Shown: piece after piece, positions 49,601-57,772 of the stretch
Layout of the letters: each line of letters opens with the position of its first letter
Numbering within the stretch: position 1 is the stretch's first letter
From: Sipunculus nudus
Taxonomy: Eukaryota; Annelida; Sipuncula; Golfingiida; Sipunculidae
DNA length: 64,000 nucleotides
Assembly (NCBI GenBank): GCA_026874595.1
Contig: CM049317.1
Location: 39,642,401-39,706,400 of the forward strand
Reading direction: 5' to 3'
The notes under the pieces: model-generated
What the model saw: only the letters and a program-made list of their open reading frames with translations
Told to the model about the DNA's origin: nothing
The model's database searches: none
Position numbers and translations under genes: made by a program

Positions 49601-52600
49601 CTTGATATGCAAATACGGGGGAATCGTCAGGTCCTCACAGAGCCTTGTGACGCCCTAATATGCAAATATCAGAGATTTACCATACGGACTTTACAGGGCT
49701 TTAGTGATAAGAGCCGTCACTGAGTTACGCCTATCGGTACCTAGAATCACGTTTTATTCTAAGCATTTTAGAATTCTTAAAATAATAAAGCCCAGGCAAG
49801 GGCTGGTGGATTGTGTCCTGACTGTGGGTACCCATGTGGATTGTGTTCTGGCTGTGGGTACCCATGTGGATTGTGTTCTGGCTGTGGGTACCCTTGTGGA
49901 TTGTGTTCTGGCTGTGGGCACCCTTGTGGATTGTGTTCTGGATCTGCGCCCATTGTGGATTGAAGCAGTACACATAATAGTGGCACTACCTCAATACAAT
50001 TCCCTCCTTCGTACATGTATACTTTCTGTATATAGTTTTTTTTTAAAATCCTACTAACAAAACATAATTTGGCAGAAGTCACTTCAGCGGTCTTTATGTT
50101 CTCTGGATAACGTCGATATCACTGATTTCTCATCTGTTAATTTGACTCATAATCATTGTTGGTCCATTATTGTTCTATATAGTGTTAGCTGATCTCACAT
50201 ACCAGCGTTTATCGCTATGTATAGCATGAGATAAATGGATGGACAAGCATCACACACACACATACACACGTCATATGGGTGGAATGTTATTTTCATCCAC
50301 GACGAAGATTTTTCTAGTGGTATGTTAATGACAAGTATTATCATTTTCATGGAATCATTTAAGCTCCCCCCCCCCCCGACCACTGCCTATATACACCTTA
50401 CCCACCTCTTCCGTCTCCCCGCATACATGCTACCTAAACCTCGTAACAATGGAACATTTCAATGCCCTGAGGGTTCCTAGTCTCCCCCTTTGCCATAATA
50501 CGGGATTGATGGATAGGGGTCCTTATCCTATCGATCAGAGCAAAATAGAGAATGTAATAAATCGGAATATCTGCAATCAACGGGTCCCGGCGAACGTGGC
50601 TGATAACTGCTGTCGGAGTATGCCATGCTGAATGGAAATATCCAAACTAGTATCCGCGTTAATCCGAGGCGATAAATGCTGGTATATGTTACCAGCTGGA
50701 AAGGACAGGCGCTCAGGTCATCAAGTTCAACCTGACTGCACAATCTAAAGTAAAACAATCAAGAAGTGTTCTAGACTGGTACCCTGCTCTATTATGGCCC
50801 TCAGCCAAGCATAGAGACAGGCGTACAACGCCATCCTAAGAACTCCCAGTTGCAACTCCTGACTTACCTGTAGACTGGTTCCAACCCCAGTAGACACGCT
50901 CATACCGGTTGTCATGGACGTTCACGCGATCCTGGTTTATTATCCGTAAACTTTTCATATAAAATAACTTTCTTTAGTTATTTCTATTTTTTTTTAATAT
51001 TGAAAAATGAGTTGTTTCACAAAAATTGAATGATGGATATATAGATAATACGGTATACTGAATCTTTGATATTCCACTGTACGTAGCAGTGATTAATTAT
51101 TATTATCTATTAATCTAATCATTAATGTCACACTTAATGTACAGCCAACTTTTGGTAACTTCTCTGAGCAAACGAAATGCTTATTTTTATCATATATAAC
51201 AAATTCTGGAGTTTGAACCAGTCTACCGGGAGTCCAAAAGATGGCGTTGTACGCCTGTCTCTATGATTGGCCAAGAGCAGCGGTGCCATAATAGAGCAGG
51301 GTACCAGTCTAGAAGTGTTCTCCATTCCAGTCTTTCCATGCCGTCCATAGAAACTAATCTCCTTCACATAAAGGTCGAGTGTCAACTAAGTTTATCTACT
51401 GCCTAATAGCCTCGCGCTATGCACATGGTATTTACATAGCCACCCATTATGTATTCAGTCACAACTCCGAACAGCAACACTGCACATGTCACTGGCGGTG
51501 ACGTTACCGGTGACGCTATAACATTGTCATTTTCTCCGTTATTTTGGCTGACGTTAAAACATCAGTTGTTTATAAGTATTTGATAATCGCGAGAGGCAGG
51601 TGTACAGGAAGGGGTGAAGAATCCTGTGAATAATGCTGGACAATTCTGTTTCAGAGACTGGAGAACGAAAAGGACAAGCTCAACCACGAGACAGATGACA
51701 ACGGTGAGCAAAATATATATAGGATTCTTGTATAAAGCCATAACATACAAGAAAGAATGCATAATATATAATTATTTATTTTAAAGTTTTTAATTATCGT
51801 TTCAGATGCGTCATCTTTTAATTTTTTCACGTATTATTAAAATTTATTCTCTCATTAAGGATACAATATATGGATTAAACAGTTACAAAATTCTGCACAA
51901 AGAAAAATAAAACTAAGCTTATTGTGTGTACATTTGCTTTCTCTCGGGGTCCTTTAAAATGTTTCAGAAAATTATATGATATAAATCACAGGAGCTCAGT
52001 AGGCGTACAGAAACGTCAGGTTGGGGAATGAATTGTTAAATATTCTAATTCTTATATTTTTTTATCCATTGATGCAACATGAAGATTGTTACAAAGTGGT
52101 TTGTGAATCATTGGCATGGCCGATATTTTGAATCGTGCCGTTGTATTATTTTATTCATGTTCTTATATTTCATCAGTGAATATCAGGTGTGTCGGTGTCA
52201 TGTTCAAAGTCATGATTTGAGCTGATTAAATGTATTTAGATATAAAAGCCGTAGTTTGCTAAGCCTGCCGAGTTCTTCGTATTGTCCTTGGTTGCCAGGC
52301 ACCGGGTAAGGGGGTTATAGGGGAGTAATTGTCTGCAGTAATAGAAACGGTCCCATTGTCAATTTGTTCCATATTTGATGAGGTGAGTGATGTGATCAAG
52401 TTGATGCGTTGTATGACTATTCATGAATCATTAAGCTACAAATTGGCTCCAAGTAACTTGATTAGTTATAAAACTTGTGAACAGTGATGTAACAATCCCA
52501 GAGTCTCTGGGATTCATCCAGATCTTAGATTCTTCCACAGGCTCATTAATAGACCTGTAACAGGTCGAGGAATATTTTTTTAAATTTTTTAATTACGTTG

Positions 52601-53254
52601 ATTAATGTTTACCGATCATTTAATAATTCATGTATTAATTGGCTCCTCTAGTTGGCTGCAAATAGTTTACTTTCTTTCTCCAGGGGGGCCCACTTTCACT
52701 AAGGGAAAAGGACCATATGAGAATCCTCCTTTAATTGAGCACACAGATACCACCTGTAGTGATAATTGTAAATTACTGGAACTGGTCATAGCAGCAACAG
52801 GGCAGCTGGACATAGGGTCAACAGAGTAACAGAATAGGGGTTGCTTTTACTTGGGGTATATTTATGTAAAATCAGAAACAGACAAAATTATAGGGTCCTA
52901 CGCAGGTCTAGCTCATCAAGAGACACTGGGGTTGAGGTGCGCCACAGTGTGTCTGTGTAATAGACTATCAAAATCTCGGACAGAGGCGCCGTCAGGGAGC
53001 CTGCTTGCTTTAAATGAGCGAGTGACCACGGGCAGCAATGTTACCCATGCCGCGAGATCTTTAGTACATGTATTTACTGTGGTAGAAGGACCAGCCTATG
53101 GATCCATACAGCGGCATCAAAATATTGCGCAATTTGTTCCGTGGGTCATACGATGAAATCAGCTGATGTCCAGCTAAAATGTGCGGCCGTTTTTGTTCAG
53201 AATGCTCTAAAGTTGGCAATGTTGAGCTGATTATTTCTGTATCCTTGTAACATG

Positions 53255-53320
<66 letters not shown>

Positions 53321-54627
53321 CCAAAATGAAGCAGATGATGCCCCCTTTTTAGCTGATTATACAAAACATTTATATGAGAATTTAAAAGTGCTATCTCGTT
53401 ATCTTTAACCCCCTTTTTGTATCATAACTAAAGATACAAGTCCTGCTCCACGCTGTTAACAGGGATAGACATCATGAATCCCCAAGGAAAACATCTAATC
53501 TGGGTACCAGTGGAGAGAGAGAGAGGGGGTTGTTGTTTATTGGCAACAGTGATAGGGACTGGTTATGGAATAAATAGGTGTTTTGTATATGGTGTTGGCA
53601 GCACATTACTATGGTCATCGGAAATTTGGCATTTCAGAAGAACTGTTTTGTTATTATTAATATTAGTACTCTTTGGATAAATTTTATCCAACTTTCGTGA
53701 CATTATTGGAAATCAAATTGTACAAACAAACAAAGTACGTGTCTAATACTTATGAAAGAAAGTTGTTCCACTTTTGTCCTCAGTGTTATCTGAAACCGTG
53801 CTAAGTATGACACCGTGCATATAAATTATCCCCGGTGACAGTGGAGGATTTAAGCATGTTTGGCCTGACATTTGACCCAGTCACTGACGAGAGAGAGAGA
53901 GATATATGTATAGAGAGTTAAGGGGGGGGGGTTGTTTATTGGCGGCAGTGGTAGGGACTGGTTATGGAATAAATAGGTGTTTTGTATATGGTGTTGGCAG
54001 CATATTAATATGGTTATCAGAGGTTTGGCAGTACAGAAGAAATGCTCATAATTCAAAATGTTCATATTCTAAATAATAATATTATTATTATTGTTGTTGT
54101 TATTATTATTATTACTCTTTGAGTAAATTTTATCCAACTATCGTGACATTAATGGAAATCAAATTTTAATCATGAACAAAGTACGTATCTAACACTTAAA
54201 AAAGAAAGTTGTTCCACTTTTGTCCTCAATGTTCTCAGAAACCGCGTTAAATATGCCACCGTACATGTAAATAACCCCTGGTGTCAGTGACGGGTTAAAG
54301 CATGTTAGGCCTGACATTTGACCCAATCACTGACCAACTTGCATGGTCAGTAAATGTGAGAAATATGTGACTCTCGATCCCTTGGCACTCATTTCTTATA
54401 GCCTGATTTAATCGGACTCAATATTATAAGAACATGTCATATATGACAGGGCTTAATTATTTTGAGTTCTATTAAATCGGGCTGTCTTACATCAATATAT
54501 CTTTTATTCGTCTAACAATAATAATACATGTATATGTAACCAGTCAAAGATCTTTGGAAAATCTGAATGCCCCCACGTCCCATTCTCTTTCACAGATGTA
54601 AACATCATCACTGACCGTCATCAAAAG
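36638..54627 (+). CDS. Host gene, first three coding exons (coiled-coil-like protein, incomplete)
   Basis: Exon 1 is 36,638-36,703 (22 codons, MAATQTATDDHMTELQLRLL...), starting at CAGTATGGCG in a CpG-richer stretch and ending CAG|GTGAGG. Exon 2 is 51,655-51,703, after TTCTGTTTCAG and before ACG|GTGAGC; it encodes RLENEKDKLNHETDDN plus one base. Exon 3 is 54,596-54,627, after CATTCTCTTTCACAG and before AAG|GTAAAC; it completes an aspartate and adds VNIITDRHQK. Phases agree across both introns (14,951 and 2,892 bp), giving 49 continuous codons. The leucine/charged pattern from MTELQLRLL onward suggests a coiled coil. Later exons lie outside or were not recognised, and the family is unknown to me. 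A minus-strand open frame over exon 1 is a shadow. Confidence 0.6.
36905..37190 (+). repeat. 49-bp tandem repeat, about 5.5 copies, alternating subtypes
   Basis: Unit GTAACTCCACGCCAACTTGT plus ATCGAGG(G/A)AGTTG plus TTTATTA and then either CACAGACCA or TAAAGGCCA. The two endings alternate, so the array is effectively built of 98-bp dimers. It lies about 200 bp inside intron 1 of the gene starting at 36,638. Confidence 0.85.
37191..37735. other. No recognised feature
   Basis: Unique-looking AT-rich intronic sequence leading into the 45-bp array. Confidence 0.4.
37736..42552 (+). repeat. 45-bp satellite, about 107 copies
   Basis: Unit TAAGG(A/C)CAGTTAACCA plus (C/T)GATATAAAAGCTATAGTG plus TTAATAATT. 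The left half is mostly GGACCAG with CACG; the right half, from about 40,440, is mostly GGAACAG with CATG. Marker variants recur at fixed distances: GATATTTAAGC at 38,478 and 39,018 (540 bp, 12 units), and CATGACATAAAAG at about 41,442 and 42,072 (630 bp, 14 units). All within intron 1 of the gene. Confidence 0.95.
42553..44284. other. No recognised gene; (TA)n and poly-C tracts
   Basis: Contains an interrupted (TA)n run at 43,532-43,606 and poly-C at about 43,908-43,920. The open frames on both strands (43,730-44,056 minus, 44,081-44,412 plus) have no recognisable domain. Confidence 0.4.
44285..44900 (+). repeat. Pair of about 140-bp repeats
   Basis: 44,285-44,425 and 44,747-44,900 share blocks CATAAC(C/T)CACGCA, GGAATCTCATGAA, GCATTTCGAGAATGG-like, GGATC and TTC(A/T)(A/C)(T/A)GAATATTCA. 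About 320 bp of unassigned sequence lies between them. A dispersed repeat family is likely. Confidence 0.5.
44908..47480 (+). repeat. About 40-bp minisatellite, two 1.2-kb blocks
   Basis: Unit ATTGACAGTGTGAGTCGTCT plus GTTCACAGTCATTGATGTGG, often with a T-run replacing GATGTGG. The array is preceded by C-run, TCACACACAATCTTTGGAAT, AACGAGTGATGCTCTGCCAT. This whole leader recurs at about 46,116-46,260 (C-run of about 23), followed by a second array, so a segment of roughly 1.2 kb is duplicated. Minus-strand open frames (CEQTTHTVN-type) come from the repeat. Confidence 0.88.
47481..48410. other. No recognised feature
   Basis: Intronic sequence of the gene beginning at 36,638. Nothing supportable. 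Confidence 0.4.
48535..48727 (+). repeat. Interspersed hairpin-bearing repeat, copy 2
   Basis: GATCCTGTCGTCTGGGCAGA, GGTTACTGGACCTGTC, TTTCAACAATGCACTCG and CATGGACCTTAATGTTCGTA, then AGGACACGAAGGTCCATGTA. CATGGACCTT and AAGGTCCATG form an inverted pair. Nearly identical to 49,336-49,520, related to 5,556-5,715. Confidence 0.65.
48728..49335 (+). repeat. About 40-bp minisatellite, third block
   Basis: Same unit as 44,908-47,480 (TTGACAGTGTGAGTCGTCTG, TTCACAGTCATT), about 15 diverged copies. It sits exactly between two copies of the hairpin-bearing repeat. Confidence 0.85.
49336..49520 (+). repeat. Interspersed hairpin-bearing repeat, copy 3
   Basis: Matches 48,535-48,727 with a small tandem duplication (GTTCGTATGTTCGTA). 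Confidence 0.65.
49521..49805. other. No recognised feature
   Basis: Short unassigned intronic stretch. Confidence 0.35.
49806..49955 (+). repeat. 30-bp minisatellite, five copies
   Basis: Unit TGGATTGTGTTCTGGCTGTG plus GGTACCCATG. Thirty is a multiple of three, so open frames occur on both strands (VDCVLAVGTH on plus). They have no other support. Confidence 0.85.
49956..50771. other. No recognised feature
   Basis: Contains a short (CA)n tract near 50,250 and poly-C near 50,377. No gene is supportable. Confidence 0.4.
50772..51311. mobile_element. MITE with about 115-bp TIRs and 9-bp target duplication
   Basis: The left end TAGACTGGTACCCTGCTCTA is the exact reverse complement of the right end. 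The match continues through TTATGGC, CATAGAGACAGGCGTACAAC and GCCATC to TAGACTGGTTC. GAAGTGTTC flanks both sides (50,763-50,771 and 51,312-51,320). The interior of about 330 bp is non-coding. Long TIRs and a 9-bp duplication suggest a Mutator-like origin. It lies in intron 1, about 340 bp before exon 2. Confidence 0.85.
51321..51654. other. End of intron 1
   Basis: No repeat recognised. It ends with the TTCTGTTTCAG acceptor of exon 2. Confidence 0.4.
51704..53510. other. Intron 2 sequence with (AT)n microsatellite
   Basis: No repeat family recognised apart from an (AT)n run at 53,257-53,316. The open frame at 52,851-53,156 has no supporting domain or splice sites of matching phase. Confidence 0.4.
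53513..54335 (+). repeat. Tandem segmental duplication, two copies of about 400 bp
   Basis: 53,513-53,888 and 53,891-54,335 share GA-run, TTGTTTATTGGC, GGGACTGGTTATGGAATAAA, TAGGTGTTTTGTATATGGTG, AAATTTTATCCAACT, AAAGTTGTTCCACTTTTGTC and GCCTGACATTTGACCCA(A/G)TCA. The second copy has an extra ATT/GTT microsatellite. Within intron 2. Confidence 0.8.
54399..54484. mobile_element. Palindromic MITE, same family as 16,397-16,961
   Basis: TAGCCTGATTTAATCGGACT at the left and AGTTCTATTAAATCGGGCT at the right are inverted copies with CATATATGACA at the centre. The element is almost only the two terminal repeats with the interior lost. It lies in intron 2, about 110 bp before exon 3. Confidence 0.7.
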
Positions 54628-54859
54628 GTAAACATACCGATGTATGAATTCCTTGCCACGAGCAGCGCGCCACAAAATAATGTAGAAATACTTATTATAT
54701 ATTTGATTGAGAAAGTATCCAACTGGAAATCCATATTTTATGACGTTTCATGACGCTCAGCTGAATTCGACATGAACACAGGTGGTGCATGTATATGTAT
54801 TCATAATTGATGCTATGAACTGTTAAAAAGATTGTTAAGGAACCTTGAACAATGGGTAA

Positions 54860-55760
54860 AATGACTATCAGGGTGCTCAAAATAACAGCAAAAAGATTTT
54901 ACTGGGAACTACCCAGATGCTAAATTAGAAGTCTCTACGTTTTACTGCTTTGACTTGTGTCCATCTGACTTATAGGGAACTCCAATCATGTTGTTTCACA
55001 CAGTTCTCAGAATATAGGTCACAGTGACCTTATTTTGGATTTAAATGGGGACATTACAAAGACCTCCCTTTGTATCCAGAAAGACATTTTTAAAGCCACT
55101 TGTTAAGATTTGTGACCTGTCTGACTTTTTGGGTACTCAAAATTAGGTTTTCTGATAAAAACTCAGAGAATATAGGTCACAGTGACCTAATTTCAGGATA
55201 CAAAGGAGACTTGCCAAGGACCTCCCTGGTTGGCATATCAGAAGGCTCTAGGTCCAACAGTAAAGTTTGGTGTCTGACTGTGTAGATGCTATACCTATTA
55301 TATATATATATTCAACCAGTTGCTTGCAGGATATAGGTCACCATGACCTACTTTCAGGTTTCAAAGGAGATTTGGCCAGAACCTCATTGGATATTGTGTT
55401 TAACATTCTAGGCCTAAGGGTTACAATTTGTGTCCTGGCTGACTGTCTGGTTGTTAAAAATAATGTTTTTGACAGTCGCTCGCATATTATAGGTCATCAA
55501 GACCTAATTTCAGGTTTCCAAAAAAATTTGCCCAAGACTTCCATGGATATTACATTAGAAGATTCTAAGGCTAACGGATTAAGTTTGTGCACATCGGACT
55601 TCCAGGGTGCTCAAATAATGTTTTTGATTTATAACTCATAGAATATAGGTCACAGTGATCTAATTTCATATTTTCAAGGACATTTACCTAGGACCTCCCT
55701 GAATGTCACATCAGAAGGCCAAATTGATATAATTTGTGCACCGTCTGACTCTCTGGGTGC
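54860..55760 (+). repeat. About 158-bp tandem array related to family A
   Basis: Five to six units, each with a core like GAATATAGGTCACAGTGACC, then CAAAGGAGA..T.GCCA.GAC, TCCCTGG, GA.GGTTCTAGGTCCAACGG-type and GTCTGACT.T.TGGGTGCTC. The same elements occur in the tail of the Helentron remnant at 19,397-20,000 (in reverse). No family A 5' or 3' terminus is preserved. Confidence 0.65.
55016..55349 (+). promoter_or_regulatory. Three palindromic AGGTCAnnnTGACCT sites
   Basis: AGGTCACAGTGACCT at 55,016-55,030 and 55,174-55,188, and AGGTCACCATGACCT at 55,335-55,349, are perfect matches to the consensus oestrogen-response-type inverted repeat with 3-bp spacer. Degenerate versions follow near 55,488 and 55,646. 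They are part of the repeat; binding is untested. Confidence 0.5.
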
Positions 55761-56120
55761 TCAAAATCATGTTTTCACAATGCATATTAACACTGATATG
55801 GCCGACGTTTAGCTGAAGTGAATGAAAATTCTCGTGCAGGCAGTTAGAGACTAATTATATTAGATAGATGATTATCCCACGGCCGTACGCTGGTAAAATT
55901 GTCAGGTTTGGGGGGGGGGGTAGGTGTGGAAAATTGCGAAAATATGTGGTTGAAATGGATGCATTTGGTACACTTTCAAACCCATAAAAGAGTAAAATTT
56001 ATAATCAAATATATCCAACCGTTTATAAACAATATACTTGCTCGAAATCAACATATTTACCTCTTTACTGATTCTTGATATATAACATTTTCCGTCTCAA
56101 AATTTTAAATCAGTACACAC
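55761..56120. other. No recognised feature; poly-G
   Basis: Poly-G run near 55,910-55,920. Nothing else supportable. Confidence 0.4.
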
Positions 56121-56177
56121 TGTTACGGGGTTTGTCCGCAGCGGACCGAAGTGTCTCTCTAGTGAAGCTTGCTTTTC

Positions 56178-56250
56178 TGGCGAAGCGGTTGGAACGCCGG
56201 ACACGTGCGCCACCGACATGGGTTCGAATCCCGGATCGGCCCAGAATTTT
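56178..56250 (+). promoter_or_regulatory. tRNA-like internal polymerase III promoter inside the LTR
   Basis: An A-box-like TGGCGAAGCGGTTGG at 56,178, resembling the D-arm of tRNA-Leu/Ser, is followed by a perfect B box GGTTCGAATCC at 56,221-56,231. TTTT at 56,247-56,250 is a possible terminator. The acceptor stem does not pair, so this is not a functional tRNA gene. In LTR2 the A box (TAGCGAAGCGG, 56,471) and GGTTCGA (56,514) persist but the B-box end has decayed. Confidence 0.65.
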
Positions 56251-56278
56251 CCCCTCAGCAATTTGTCTTCGTAACAAA

Positions 56279-56291
56279 TGGGGGCTCGTCC
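56279..56291 (+). other. Candidate tRNA-Pro primer binding site
   Basis: TGGGGGCTCGTCC is complementary to the last ten bases of tRNA-Pro plus CCA. It lies two bases after the LTR end, the standard spacing for LTR retrotransposons. Confidence 0.65.
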
Positions 56292-56778
56292 AACGTGACG
56301 GCAAACTTTGTGGCCCTGGGAATGGAAGTTTGAAGTAATTGAGTAATTACCGGCACCTAGCTCACCAAAAGTGACACTCCTGGGATAGTTAATCTTGTTC
56401 TGATAGCAGAACGCTCTTAAGATGGGGTGTGTTACGGGGTGACATAAAAGCGGACCGAACTTGCTTTTTCTAGCGAAGCGGTTTGAACGCCGGATATGTG
56501 CGCCACCGACATGGGTTCGAATATTGGAACGGCCCGATATTTTCCCCTGAAAAAAATTGTCTTCGTGACAAATGGGGGCTCGCCCATTGTGATGGCAAAC
56601 TTTGTGGCCCGGGGAATGGTGGTTTGAAGTAATTAGGAAATTACCGCCACCTAGTTCACCGATGGTGTGACTCCTGGGATAGTCTTGTTCTTATAATAGA
56701 ACGCTCTTAAGAGAGGGTGTGTTACGGAGTGACATAAAAGCGGACCGAACTGTCTCGCTAGTGAAGCATGCTTTTCTA

Positions 56779-57610
56779 TGTTATTCATAGCTATCTCAAA
56801 AACGGTAGCAGCTAGCATCACCAATTATTTTTGCAAATAATTAGTCATCTGAAAAACTCATTCGGATTTTGTTTATTTTTTTTTTCTAACTGCATTTGCT
56901 TAGATTTTATAGGGATAGGCTAAAAAAGTTTTAAAAATCTTCTTCTCCGAAACTGTCCAGCCAAATTGTCAAATATTTCACAGAAATGATCCCTTGAACA
57001 ATCTCTCTCAAGTTAGTTCGAATGGTTCCAGTTTGGAAATTTTTGACCGAGTTACAGGAGGTTGAACTTAGTCATCTGTCCAAAAAAAAACACTAAAATT
57101 AAAATCTCAGAAACGGCTAGAGCTATAATCACCAAATTTTATACCAATGTTTGTCATATATGTCACATCTGAAATTAAGGTATTGCTGGCCCCACCTACA
57201 TTGATCTTTTTTTACAAGCGAAAATTTAATTTTAAACTCTACTAGCTTATACACTGATTTATGATGAAACTGTTAAGCTGATTGGTTTAAACTTTACAAG
57301 AATTATTCTATGGTAGGGGTTCTGCCAGTTTTATGAGAATAGATTGGGTAAATACAGCTTTAACAAAGCATTGTAGCCAATTGAAAAAGGCTTCTGTGTT
57401 TTAAAACATTTGACAACATGCTGAGTTTCAGCAGCCAAGTCAAGAGGTCCCACAGTACAACCAGGTGGGGTCCAGACATCACCATGGCAACTGACTTGGC
57501 TCTGGCGGGTGTCTAGACAATGTGTCTAGCACAGAATTCCCAGATTATTGGAACTATATCTTTCAGCTGTTTGAAAAAAGATTTGTCATCTAAAAAAGTG
57601 TCGGATTTTT
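56779..57610 (+). mobile_element. Family B element, truncated at its 5' end
   Basis: CATAGCTATCTCAAAAACGG, TTTTATAGGGATAGGCTAAA, CCAGCCAAATTGTCAAATAT, TTTCACAGAAATGATCCCTT. From 57,240 the sequence is less clearly family B, but GATTTGTCATCTAAAAAAGT at 57,578 belongs again. It abuts the LTR3 fragment on the left and is interrupted at 57,610 by another family B copy. Confidence 0.6.
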
Positions 57611-57772
57611 AGCGAACCTGTGAGCTTATGCAATGTTGCTGCATCGTCCATCGTGCGTCAGTGCGTCGTGCGTTGTCTCTAGTTAACCATACCTGTCTAA
57701 AAAATGGCAGGAGCTAGCACCACCAATGTTTTTGCAAATAATCAGTCATCAGTCATCATTTGTTTATTTTTT
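57611..57772 (+). mobile_element. Family B element, left part (split by a family A insertion)
   Basis: AGCGAACCTGTGAGCTTATG after GGATTTTT, then AGTGCGTCGTGCGTTGTC, GGCAGGAGCTAGCACCACCA, and TTTGTTTATTTTTT at the junction. It resumes at 61,521. Confidence 0.75.

Larger units (their letters stand above)
56121..56777 (+). mobile_element. TRIM (miniature LTR retrotransposon), tandem LTR-int-LTR-int-LTR fragment
   Basis: LTRs start TGTTACGG and end CGTAACA or CGTGACA. LTR1 is 56,121-56,276, LTR2 is 56,430-56,570, and LTR3 is a fragment at 56,720-56,777. After LTR1 come AA and TGGGGGCTCGTCC (56,279-56,291), matching the first 13 bases of a tRNA-Pro primer binding site. LTR2 is followed by TGGGGGCTCG at 56,573. 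Each 149-153-bp internal region is non-coding and ends in a purine-rich tract (AAGATGGGGTG, AAGAGAGGGTG) directly before the next LTR. The size, LTR ends, PBS and PPT all fit a TRIM. The tandem form fits recombination between LTRs. Confidence 0.75.

Noticed and set aside
52851-53156. 101-codon frame in intron 2 as an extra exon
   Set aside because: No acceptor or donor of the right phase, and exons 2 and 3 already join in phase without it.
56171-56245. A functional tRNA gene
   Set aside because: A and B boxes are present but the acceptor stem does not pair and the T-stem has mismatches. It lies inside an LTR, so it was recorded as a tRNA-like promoter instead.
56075-56338. 87-codon frame across the TRIM LTR
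   Set aside because: It runs through LTR, tRNA-like segment and primer binding site; the second TRIM copy does not keep it open.
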